DNA from: Leucobacter rhizosphaerae
GTDB taxonomy: Bacteria; Actinomycetota; Actinomycetes; Actinomycetales; Microbacteriaceae
DNA length: 64,000 bases
Direction: 5' to 3'
NCBI RefSeq assembly: GCF_022919175.1
Contig: NZ_CP095043.1
Span: 1,860,001-1,924,000 of the forward strand
The notes under the pieces are model-generated. The model saw only the letters and a program-made list of their open reading frames with translations. It was not told the DNA's origin and searched no databases. The translations under genes and the position numbers were made by a program. This document shows, piece by piece, positions 43,896 through 51,460 of the stretch; the first letter of the stretch is position 1, and every line of letters starts with the position of its first letter.

Positions 43896-44552
43896 ATGAA
43901 GCCGACGAAGGCCAGGGCTGTGCGCCAGCACGTCACCGAGGAGCGGATCATCGAGGCCGCGCTCGCGCTGATCCACGACGAGCCGTCGGGCACGTTCACC
44001 CTCGCGAAGCTCGCGAAGCGACTCGGCATCAGCACCCCCTCGCTCTACAGCCACGTGCCGAGCAAGCAGTACATCATCGAGCGCGTGCGCTCGCGGGTGG
44101 TCGCCGAGATCAGTTGCGAGGCGTTCGCCGACGCGCCGTGGGACGCGGCGCTCGCCGAGTGGGCCCGCTCCTACGCGAACGCGTTCGTGAAGCACCCCGA
44201 GACGATCCCGCTCCTGACGACGAACCCGGTGCAGGCGCCCGAGTTGCTCGCCCAGTACGAGACCATCGCCGAGGCGCTGCTCGCAGTCGGGTGGCCGCGC
44301 GAGGAGATCATCCCGGTCTTCACCGTCGTCGAGAGCTTCGTCATGGGATCCGTGCTCGACCTCGTGGCGCCCGTGCAGATGGTGCAGCCCGTGGACGGCG
44401 ACGACTACCCCACGCTGCGATCCCTCCTCGGTGGGCGCGAAGTCGATATCCTGCGCGCCCAGCACACTTTCGACCTCGGGGTCGACGCGCTCATCGAGGG
44501 GCTCCGCGGGCGGCTCGCGCGCGTGCGCTCCGACGCCGCGGCGACCGCCTGA
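43896..44552 (+). CDS. TetR-family regulator (cassette 3)
   Basis: 218 residues. HTH (TEERIIEAALALIHDEP, then LAKRLGISTPSLYSHVPSKQ) and an effector domain with VVESFVMGSVLDLVAPVQ, parallel to the other two cassette regulators. GGGAG at 43888-43892 precedes ATG 43896; a TTG 25 codons upstream is rejected because it falls in the operator. Divergent from the amidohydrolase operon. The lipoate ligase gene starts 44 bp downstream on the same strand and may be partly co-transcribed. Confidence 0.88.
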   Translation: MKPTKARAVRQHVTEERIIEAALALIHDEPSGTFTLAKLAKRLGISTPSLYSHVPSKQYIIERVRSRVVAEISCEAFADAPWDAALAEWARSYANAFVKHPETIPLLTTNPVQAPELLAQYETIAEALLAVGWPREEIIPVFTVVESFVMGSVLDLVAPVQMVQPVDGDDYPTLRSLLGGREVDILRAQHTFDLGVDALIEGLRGRLARVRSDAAATA

Positions 44553-44596
44553 GACTCCCGCGACTCCCCACTTCGGCGTACCCTGAGGGTATGAGC

Positions 44597-45646
44597 ATGC
44601 ACGGAGAGTACAAGGTCCCGGGCGGCAAGCTGGTCGTCGTCGATTTCGAGGTCGCCGATGGCCGGATCGAGAGCTTCCGGCTTTCGGGCGACTTCTTCCT
44701 CGAACCCGACGACGCCCTCGAGTGCATCAACGCAGCCGTCGAGGGGCTCAACCCGAACGGCACCATCGAGGAGTTCGGGTCGGCGATCCACGAGGCCCTG
44801 CCGAGCGAGGTGCACCTGCTCGGATTCACCCCGGAGTCGGTGGGGGTGGCGATCCGGCGCGCGATCACCGGCGCCGCGCACTGGCGCGACTACGACTGGC
44901 AGATCCTGCACGAGCCCCCGGTCTCCCCCGTGCTCAACGCGGCCCTCGACGAAGTGCTGACGGCGGCTGTCGGCGAGGGGCTGCGCGGCCCGACGCTCCG
45001 CATCTGGGAGTGGAACGCGCCCGCGGTGTTCATCGGCAGCTTCCAGTCGGTGCGGAACGAGGTCGACGAGGAGCAGGCGGCCGCGCACGGCGCGCAGATC
45101 GTGCGCCGGATCTCGGGCGGCGGCGCCATGTTCATGGAGCCCGCGGCGTGCATCACGTACGCGTTGTACGTGCCGGGCGAACTCGTGCGCGGCATGAGCT
45201 TCGCGGACTCCTACGCCTACCTCGATGAGTGGGTGCTCGAGGCCCTGAAGGCGCTCGGGATCGACGCCGTCTACAAGCCGCTGAACGACATTACGAGTCC
45301 GATCGGCAAGATCGGCGGCGCGGCGCAGAAGCGGCTCGGATCCGGGGCCGTGCTGCACCACGTCACGATGGCCTACGACATGGACGCCGAGGCGATGACG
45401 CAGGTGCTGCGGATCGGACGCGAGAAGCTCTCCGACAAGGGCACCGCGAGCGCGCAGAAGCGCGTCGATCCGCTGCGCAGCCAGACCGGCCTCTCGCGCG
45501 AGGCGATCATCGAGAAAATGGTCGAGGTGTTCCAGCAGCGCCACGGCGGGGTGGCCGGTGAGGTCACCGAGGGCGAGTGGGACGCGGCGGAGCGGCTCGT
45601 CGAGCAGAAGTTCCTCACCGAGGAGTGGATCCGGCGCGTGCCGTAG
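44597..45646 (+). CDS. Lipoate-protein ligase A family protein with N-terminal accessory domain
   Basis: 349 residues. Residues 1-90 look like the LplA accessory (Lip_prot_lig_C) domain: GEYKVPGGKLVVVDFEVADG then FRLSGDFF. The catalytic BPL/LplA domain follows, with RRISGGGAMF (170-179) and the catalytic Lys in NDITSPIGKIGGAAQ (near 238). It attaches lipoate or octanoate to E2/GcvH proteins using ATP. In E. coli LplA the accessory domain is C-terminal, so the order here is swapped. GAGGG at 44585-44589 fits ATG 44597 better than ATG 44591. The bkd E2 gene nearby is a plausible target. Confidence 0.82.
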   Translation: MHGEYKVPGGKLVVVDFEVADGRIESFRLSGDFFLEPDDALECINAAVEGLNPNGTIEEFGSAIHEALPSEVHLLGFTPESVGVAIRRAITGAAHWRDYDWQILHEPPVSPVLNAALDEVLTAAVGEGLRGPTLRIWEWNAPAVFIGSFQSVRNEVDEEQAAAHGAQIVRRISGGGAMFMEPAACITYALYVPGELVRGMSFADSYAYLDEWVLEALKALGIDAVYKPLNDITSPIGKIGGAAQKRLGSGAVLHHVTMAYDMDAEAMTQVLRIGREKLSDKGTASAQKRVDPLRSQTGLSREAIIEKMVEVFQQRHGGVAGEVTEGEWDAAERLVEQKFLTEEWIRRVP

Positions 45647-45738
45647 GGTTCGGGATCGGGCGGGTCACGGCTCCGGCTGGGTCCGGTGGATCGCGCGCAG
45701 CGCTGGGGCCCGACGGACCACTCGCTGCCGTGCTCGCC

Positions 45739-46701
45739 CTACAGCGTGAGAATCACCTTCCCGGTGGTACCGCGCCCCTCGAGCGCGCGGTGCGCGTCGG
45801 CGGCTTCCGCGAGCGGGAATCGCGCGCCGATGCGCAGGTCGAGCGCGCCCTCGTCGATCGCCGCGAAGAGCTCGCCGTACCGCCAGGCGCGCTCCTCAGG
45901 AGTGCGGAGGAAGTGACCGAGCGACGGGCGGGTGACGGAGAGCGAGCCGCCGGCGTTGAGCCGCTGCAGGTCGAACGGCGGCACCGGTCCGCTCGCACCG
46001 CCGAAGAGCACCAGTGCGCCGCGCACCCGGAGCGCGCGGAGCGAGTCGTCGAACGTGTCTGTGCCGACCCCGTCGTACACGACGTCGACCCCTGCCCCGT
46101 CCGTCAGCTCCCGGGCCCGCTCGGCGAAGCCCGCGTAGTCGAGCGCCTCGGCCGCGCCCGCCGCGAGACTGAGCTCGCGCTTCTCGGGGGTCGACACGGT
46201 GGTCAGCACCCGCACGCCGCGCGCGGTGAGCAACTGCGTGAGGAGCAGCCCGACGCCGCCGGCGCCCGCGTGGACCAGCACCGTGTCGCCGGCTTCCGGG
46301 CGAGCGGCGGACGTGGCGAGATAGTGCGCGGTGAGCCCCTGGAGCGGCAGCGCGGCAGCGACCTCGGCGGTGATGCCGGCAGGCACCGCCACCGCGGCGG
46401 CCGCGGGCACGACGAACTGCTCGGCGTAGCTCGCCCGACCCTCGGCGGTGGTGACGAGCGTACCGACCTCGACCCCGGTCACCCCCTCGCCGACGGCGAG
46501 CACGGTGCCCGATGCCTCGGCGCCCGGCGTGAACGGGAACGGGACGCGGTAGAGCCCCGATCGCTGGTACGTCTCGATGAAGTTGACGCCCACGGCCGCC
46601 GTCGCAATGAGCAGTTCGCCGGGACCGGGGGCCGGCGACGCCGTCTCCTGGATCGTCAGGACCTCGGGGCCACCGGCCTCATTCGCAATGATCGCTCGCA
46701 T
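45739..46701 (-). CDS. NADPH:quinone oxidoreductase (zinc-free MDR)
   Basis: 320 residues. GroES-like domain with VGVNFIETYQRSGLY and FTPGAEASGTVLAVGEGV, then a Rossmann domain with TVLVHAGAGGVGLLLTQLL and VYDGVG, as in Qor/zeta-crystallin. No zinc-binding cysteines. Reduces quinones or enones with NADPH. It stands alone, convergent with the lipoate ligase and upstream (in its transcription direction) of nothing related. The ATG at 46701 is directly before the family start. Confidence 0.9.
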   Translation of the reverse strand: MRAIIANEAGGPEVLTIQETASPAPGPGELLIATAAVGVNFIETYQRSGLYRVPFPFTPGAEASGTVLAVGEGVTGVEVGTLVTTAEGRASYAEQFVVPAAAAVAVPAGITAEVAAALPLQGLTAHYLATSAARPEAGDTVLVHAGAGGVGLLLTQLLTARGVRVLTTVSTPEKRELSLAAGAAEALDYAGFAERARELTDGAGVDVVYDGVGTDTFDDSLRALRVRGALVLFGGASGPVPPFDLQRLNAGGSLSVTRPSLGHFLRTPEERAWRYGELFAAIDEGALDLRIGARFPLAEAADAHRALEGRGTTGKVILTL

Positions 46702-46863
46702 GATTCGAGCCTACGACCGACCACGGACACGCGCTGAAGATTGCCGTTCGTGTCGGCGGCCCCTGGCGGTGCGAGCGACGATCCGGGACGATGGAAGCGC
46801 GTCGCCGGCGGCGTCTGAGCCCCGCGGAATCTGAGGCCCCCGCGATCCCGCACCCCGTGCAGC

Positions 46864-47319
46864 TCACCCGTCGAGCGCCGGCGCCGCACCCCCCGGGAAG
46901 TCCTCGAAGATGAGGATCGTGCGGGTATTGCGCACCCACGGGATCGACTGGATGTCCTCGAGCACGACCCGCCGCAGGTGGCTGTTGTCGCTCGCGCGCA
47001 CGAGCAGCAGCACGTCGAAGTCGCCGCCGACGAGCGCGACGTGCTCCACCTCCTCGATCTCTCCCAGCCGGGATCGCACCTCCTGCCACCCCGTCTGATC
47101 GATCAGCAGGGTCACGTACGCCGACGCGTGCGCTCCGGACCGCACGGGATCGGTGCGCACGGTGAAGTTCACGATGACACCGGAGTCCACGAGCCGCTTC
47201 ACCCGCGCGTGCGCCCCCGCCCGGGAGATGTGCACGGCTTCGGCCAGCGCCGTCATCGACACCCGCGCGTCGTCGCGCAGCACGTCGAGAATGGCGCGAT
47301 CGATCTCATCGACGGTCAC
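46864..47319 (-). CDS. Lrp/AsnC-family regulator, probable bkd regulator
   Basis: 151 residues. HTH at about 4-50 (VDEIDRAILDVLRDDARVSM, AEAVHISRAGAHARVKRLVD) and a RAM effector domain (ASAYVTLLIDQTGWQEVRSR, VALVGGDFDVLLLVRASD). GTG 47319 follows a near-perfect GAGGAGG, which decides against a 16-residue longer frame. It is divergent from bkd genes, the usual place of BkdR, which senses leucine or other branched-chain amino acids and activates their catabolism. Confidence 0.9.
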   Translation of the reverse strand: MTVDEIDRAILDVLRDDARVSMTALAEAVHISRAGAHARVKRLVDSGVIVNFTVRTDPVRSGAHASAYVTLLIDQTGWQEVRSRLGEIEEVEHVALVGGDFDVLLLVRASDNSHLRRVVLEDIQSIPWVRNTRTILIFEDFPGGAAPALDG

Positions 47320-47495
47320 GGGTGCCTCCTCGCACTTCGCGGACGATGCCACGGCAATCGTCCACACTTTTTCAACTTATCGGTACAAATATACAGAAAT
47401 CCACGATTCTGAATGGCAACTGTCCGCTGCAGGGGCAAGATTGTCGGCATATCGCTTTGCCCGGTCGAGGCCGGTTCAAGATTCGAGGAGGAATC
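47320..47495. promoter_or_regulatory. Divergent lrp/bkd control region
   Basis: This 176-bp gap contains an AT-rich island (about 47368-47410, with runs such as TTTTTCAACTTATCG and ACAAATATACAG) in otherwise GC-rich DNA. Lrp-type regulators prefer such sequence and promoters for both genes should lie here. I could not assign a clear -35/-10 or operator dyad. GAGGAGG at 47485-47491 is the ribosome site of the E1-alpha gene. Confidence 0.45.
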
Positions 47496-48590
47496 GTGTC
47501 CACTCCAGACACCAGTCTGCTGCCGCGCGACACCCCCGTGCAACTGATCGACGAGCACGGCACCGCGACCCCCGATCCCGACTACGCGCTCCCCTCGGCC
47601 GAGCGACTGCAGCAGGCCTACGCCTCGCTCGTCAACGGCCGTCGCATCAACGACCAGTGCAACGCGCTCGTGCGCCAAGGCCGTCTCGCGGTCTACCCCT
47701 CGTCGAACGGGCAGGAGGCCTGCCAGGTGGCGGCCGCCCTCGCGCTGGCCGAGGGCGACTGGCTCTTCCCGACCTATCGCGACTCCGTCTCGGTGATCGC
47801 CCGCGGGGTCGCCCCCGAGGACGCGATGGTGCTGCTGCGCGGCGACTGGCACTCGGGCTACAACCCGCACGCGTTCGGCGTCGCTCCGCAGTCGACTCCG
47901 CTCGCCACCCAGCTGCTCCACGCGGTCGGTTTCGCCCACGCGGCGATGCTCCGGGGCGAGCCGACCGTGGTGCTCGCGATGTGCGGCGACGGCGCGACCA
48001 GCGAGGGCGACTTCCACGAGGCCATGAACTTCGCGGCCGTGTTCAAGCTGCCGGTCGTCTTCTTCGTGCAGAACAACGAGTTCGCGATCTCCGTCCCGCT
48101 CTCGCGTCAGACGGCCGCGCCGTCGCTCGCGCACAAGGCCATCGGCTACGGCATGCCCGGTCGGCGCGTCGACGGCAACGACGTCGCGGCGCTGCTCGCG
48201 GTGCTCCAGGAGGCGGTCGACCGTGGCCGACGCGGTGACGGGCCGACCCTCGTCGAGGCGCACACCTACCGCATGCTCGCCCACACGAACGCGGACGACG
48301 ACACCCGCTACCGCGAGCGCGACGAGGTGCAGGCGTGGGTGGCGCGGGATCCGCTGAGCCGCGTCCGCACCTACCTCCGCGCGGAGGAGCTGCTCGATGA
48401 CGCAGCCGAGGCCGCGATGACCGAGGAGGCCGAGGGGATCGCGGCGGAGCTGCGGGCGGCGATGAACGCCGATCCCGAGCTGGACCCGCAGGAGCTCTTC
48501 GCGCACGTGTTCGCCGAGAGGCCCGCGTCGCTCGAGGCGCAGTGGGAGCTGCTCCACGACGAGATCGAACGGACGGAGGCGGGCGCATGA
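47496..48590 (+). CDS. bkdA: 2-oxoacid dehydrogenase E1 alpha (probably branched-chain)
   Basis: 364 residues. ThDP-dependent decarboxylase alpha chain: YPSSNGQEACQVAAALAL, FPTYRDSVSVIARG, and the ThDP/Mg motif CGDGATSEGDFHEAMNFA with VQNNEFAIS. It decarboxylates 2-oxoacids from leucine, isoleucine and valine (or pyruvate). The GTG at 47496 with GAGGAGG four bases upstream decides the start. The divergent Lrp gene favours the branched-chain reading over pyruvate or acetoin. It overlaps the E1-beta gene by ATGA. Confidence 0.88.
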   Translation: MSTPDTSLLPRDTPVQLIDEHGTATPDPDYALPSAERLQQAYASLVNGRRINDQCNALVRQGRLAVYPSSNGQEACQVAAALALAEGDWLFPTYRDSVSVIARGVAPEDAMVLLRGDWHSGYNPHAFGVAPQSTPLATQLLHAVGFAHAAMLRGEPTVVLAMCGDGATSEGDFHEAMNFAAVFKLPVVFFVQNNEFAISVPLSRQTAAPSLAHKAIGYGMPGRRVDGNDVAALLAVLQEAVDRGRRGDGPTLVEAHTYRMLAHTNADDDTRYRERDEVQAWVARDPLSRVRTYLRAEELLDDAAEAAMTEEAEGIAAELRAAMNADPELDPQELFAHVFAERPASLEAQWELLHDEIERTEAGA

Positions 48591-49672
48591 GCACCGCGAC
48601 GATGGACCGACACCCGCGCACCGAGACCCGGGGCGGCGACGCCGCTGCGGGATCCGGAATCGATGCACCCGGAACCGCCTCCACCGCCGAGCACGTCGTC
48701 GAGACCATGACGATGGCCGCCGCACTGAACCGCGCCCTCGCCGACGCGCTGGCCGAGGACGAACGGGTGCTCGTGTTCGGCGAGGACGTGGGGGCGCTCG
48801 GCGGCGTGTTCCGCATCACCGACGGGCTGACGGCCCGCTTCGGCGAGCGCCGCTGCTTCGACACCCCGCTCGCGGAGTCCGGGATCGTCGGCACCGCCGT
48901 CGGCATGGCGATGAACGGGCTGATCCCGGTCGTCGAGATGCAGTTCGACGCCTTTGCGCTCCCCGCGTTCGAGCAAGTGGTGAGCCACGTGGCAAAGCTC
49001 GGCAACCGCACGCGCGGCGACGTGCGCATGCCGATGGTGATCCGGATCCCCTTCGGGGGCGGGATCGGCGGCGTCGAGCACCACTGCGACTCCTCCGAGG
49101 CGTACTACGCGCACACCCCGGGCCTCACGGTCGTCTCCCCGTCGAACCCGCAGGACGCCTACTCCCTGCTGCGCGCGGCGATCGCGTCGCCGGATCCCGT
49201 CATCTTCATGGAGCCGAAGAAGCTTTACTGGTCGAAGGGCGTCGTCGACACCTCGATCACCGCGGATCTGCGACGTGCGAGTGTCGTGCGCGAGGGCAGT
49301 GACGTGACGCTCATCAGCTACGGACCGTCGGTCGCGGTCGCCCTGGAGGCGGCCGAGGCGCTGGCGGCCGAGGGGCGCAGCGCCCAGGTCGTCGACGTCC
49401 GTACCCTCACGCCGTTCGATGATGAGACCGTGTCGAACGCGGTCCGCGGCACCGGGCGGGCGGTCGTGATCGCCGAGGCGCCCGGGTTCGCGAGTGTCGC
49501 GTCCGAGATCCAGGCCCGCGTGTTCGAGCAGTGCTTCGAGGTCCTCGAGGCGCCCGTGCGCCGCGTCACGGGGTTCGACACTCCGTTCGCCTCACCGAAG
49601 TTCGAGCACTGGTACCTCCCCGACGTGGATCGTGTGCTCGATGCCGTCGACTCGCTGCACTGGGAGGGCTGA
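48587..49672 (+). CDS. bkdB: 2-oxoacid dehydrogenase E1 beta (probably branched-chain)
   Basis: 361 residues. The first 45 are a variable lead, then the transketolase-like pyrimidine-binding domain (FGEDVGALGGVFRITDGL, Glu of ThDP activation), DTPLAESGIVGTAVGMA, and the C-terminal transketolase domain (VVDVRTLTPFDDET). It pairs with E1-alpha. ATG 48587 overlaps the previous stop, with GGACGGAGG just upstream. An in-frame ATG 15 codons earlier lies inside the alpha gene and is rejected. Confidence 0.9.
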   Translation: MSTATMDRHPRTETRGGDAAAGSGIDAPGTASTAEHVVETMTMAAALNRALADALAEDERVLVFGEDVGALGGVFRITDGLTARFGERRCFDTPLAESGIVGTAVGMAMNGLIPVVEMQFDAFALPAFEQVVSHVAKLGNRTRGDVRMPMVIRIPFGGGIGGVEHHCDSSEAYYAHTPGLTVVSPSNPQDAYSLLRAAIASPDPVIFMEPKKLYWSKGVVDTSITADLRRASVVREGSDVTLISYGPSVAVALEAAEALAAEGRSAQVVDVRTLTPFDDETVSNAVRGTGRAVVIAEAPGFASVASEIQARVFEQCFEVLEAPVRRVTGFDTPFASPKFEHWYLPDVDRVLDAVDSLHWEG

Positions 49673-49676
49673 GCCC

Positions 49677-51161
49677 ATGTCACCACAGGTCTTCCATTTG
49701 CCCGATCTCGGCGAGGGACTCACTGAGGCGGCGCTCGTCCGCTGGATGGTCGCGGTCGGCGACACCATCGCGGTCGACCAGGCGATCGCCGAGGTCGAGA
49801 CGGCCAAGAGCATCGTCGAGCTGCCGTCCCCCTACGCGGGCATCGTGCTGGCGCTCCACGGCGAGGAGGGCGCGTCGATTCTGACCGGCGCCCCCGTGAT
49901 CGAGGTCGGATCCGGTGCCGACGCCGGTGCGGCCGCGGCGGCTGACACGAGTGCCGTGGGTGTCTCCGGATCGCGCGACGCGTCAGCAGATTCCGGATCG
50001 GCCGCCACGGGATCCGCTGCATCCGCCGAGCACGAGGCCTACCGCCAGGAGGAGCAGGCCGGATCCGGCAACGTGCTCATCGGGTACGGCACCGGTGCGG
50101 GCCCCGCGAAGGGGCGCCGTCGTCGGCGCGGCGATGCTTCGGGCATCGCGCAGGCCGCCCCCGAGGCCGGGGAGGCGGCATCCGCAGCGGTCGCAGCGGT
50201 CGATGCAGCCGCGGGGATCGCAGCAGCCTCGCACTCCGCGCCGTCGACCGGCCCCGTCGCGGTGCGCTCGCCCATCGTGCGGCGCCTCGCGCGCGAGCTC
50301 GGGATCGATCCTCGATCTGTCACCCCGACCGGTCACGACGGGGCAGTGACCCGAGCCGACGTGCTCCGCGCGGCCGAGGCGTCGACGTCCGGCGCTGCCT
50401 CGCGTACGCCGGCACCCGATCCCGAATCGAACGCCTCGTCGGCCGCGCCGCGCGCGACCGGCCCACTGCGCGTGCTCCGCACCGAACCCTTCACTCCGCT
50501 GCGAAAGGCGGTGAGCGCGAAGCTCAGCCAGAGCCGCGCCGAGATCCCCGAGGCGACGGTGTGGGTCGATGTCGACCTGACCGAGCTGTGGGAGCTGCGC
50601 CCCCAGATGGCGGTGCCCGGCGAGCGGCCGCCGTCCCTCACGGCGCTCTTCGCGCGCTTCACGCTGCTCGCGCTGCAGGAGTACCCGTTGCTCGCCTCGC
50701 GCCTCAACGATCGCGGCGACGAGATCACCGTGTTCGACGGCACGAGCCTCGGCATCGCCGTGGACACGCCGCGCGGGCTGATGGTGCCGGTGATCCATCG
50801 CGCCGAGCATCGCACGGTCGCCGAGCTCGACGGCGACCTGCGCGAACTCAGCCGCGTCGCCCGCGAGGGCCGCACGCCCCCGGAGCAGTTGCGCGATTCG
50901 ACGTTCACGCTCAACAACTACGGCGGCTTCGGGGTCGACGGCTCCGCCGCGATCATCAACCACCCCGAGGTGGCGCTGCTCGGGATCGGTCGTGTGCTGG
51001 AGCGGCCCTGGGTCGTCGACGGCCGGATCGTCGCCCGCCGCATCGCGCAGCTCTCGCTGGTGTTCGACCACCGGGTGTGCGACGGCGGGTATGCGGCAGG
51101 GTTCCTGCGCACGATCGTGGACCTGCTCGAGCACCCGCTGCGGGCGTACCCGCGGGTCTGA
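49677..51161 (+). CDS. bkdC: Dihydrolipoamide acyltransferase E2 (probably branched-chain)
   Basis: 494 residues. One lipoyl domain (FHLPDLGEGL; lipoyl Lys44 in VETAKSIVE), an Ala/Gly/Ser-rich linker with a basic RRRRR patch, a peripheral-subunit-binding domain (RSPIVRRLARELGIDPRSV, about 200-235), a second linker, and the catalytic domain ending in FDHRVCDGG (His and Asp of the acyltransferase site). It transfers the acyl group from E1 to CoA. It starts four bases after E1-beta. No E3 follows, so dihydrolipoamide dehydrogenase must come from another locus. Confidence 0.92.
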   Translation: MSPQVFHLPDLGEGLTEAALVRWMVAVGDTIAVDQAIAEVETAKSIVELPSPYAGIVLALHGEEGASILTGAPVIEVGSGADAGAAAAADTSAVGVSGSRDASADSGSAATGSAASAEHEAYRQEEQAGSGNVLIGYGTGAGPAKGRRRRRGDASGIAQAAPEAGEAASAAVAAVDAAAGIAAASHSAPSTGPVAVRSPIVRRLARELGIDPRSVTPTGHDGAVTRADVLRAAEASTSGAASRTPAPDPESNASSAAPRATGPLRVLRTEPFTPLRKAVSAKLSQSRAEIPEATVWVDVDLTELWELRPQMAVPGERPPSLTALFARFTLLALQEYPLLASRLNDRGDEITVFDGTSLGIAVDTPRGLMVPVIHRAEHRTVAELDGDLRELSRVAREGRTPPEQLRDSTFTLNNYGGFGVDGSAAIINHPEVALLGIGRVLERPWVVDGRIVARRIAQLSLVFDHRVCDGGYAAGFLRTIVDLLEHPLRAYPRV

Positions 51162-51259
51162 TCGGGATCCCGGGTCGCCGGAGCTTCGGGAGCACAGCGG
51201 CTCGCTGGCTTCGGTCGGGGGCTCCAGTTCCACGTCATCAGGTCCACGTCTCCAGTTTC

Positions 51260-51311
51260 GGGGTCACTTGCGGGGGGTGTTTCGACACCAGCACCCCACC
51301 CAAGTGACCCC
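51260..51311. terminator. Composite hairpin downstream of the bkd genes
   Basis: GGGGTCACTT (51260-51269) pairs with AAGTGACCCC (51302-51311), and an inner GGGGTG/CACCCC or GGTGT-TTCG-ACACC stem fills the middle. This lies in the 299-bp gap between the E2 gene and the convergent MFS gene. The rest of the gap holds GC-rich short repeats (GAGCGCGC/ATACGCGC) and no coding sequence. Confidence 0.5.
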
Positions 51312-51404
51312 GCAAGCGACCGAGCGCGCAACACACGCTCCGAGCGCGCGATACGCGCACGGAGCCGCGCGAGATACGCGCACCGAGAACCTCGCAACAC
51401 GCGT

Positions 51405-51434
51405 GCGGGCGGGCACCCGGAGGTGCCCGCCCGC
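51405..51434. terminator. Strong hairpin after the MHS transporter gene
   Basis: GCGGGCGGGCACC (51405-51417) and GGTGCCCGCCCGC (51422-51434) form a perfect 13-bp stem with a CGGA loop, 27 bp past the stop of the minus-strand transporter (51461). Very stable and without U-tract; probably terminates that gene. Confidence 0.6.
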
Positions 51435-51460
51435 AGATCCCGCGCGGTCCGCGCGACGCG

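Noticed and set aside
45680..45719. Terminator hairpin between the lipoate ligase and quinone oxidoreductase genes
   Set aside because: Only a 6-bp stem (GGTCCG/CGGACC) with a 28-nt loop; too weak to list as a feature.
46702..46863. Small gene or RNA in the gap between the quinone oxidoreductase and lrp
   Set aside because: No conserved coding frame with a ribosome site and no convincing hairpin or promoter were visible in these 162 bases.
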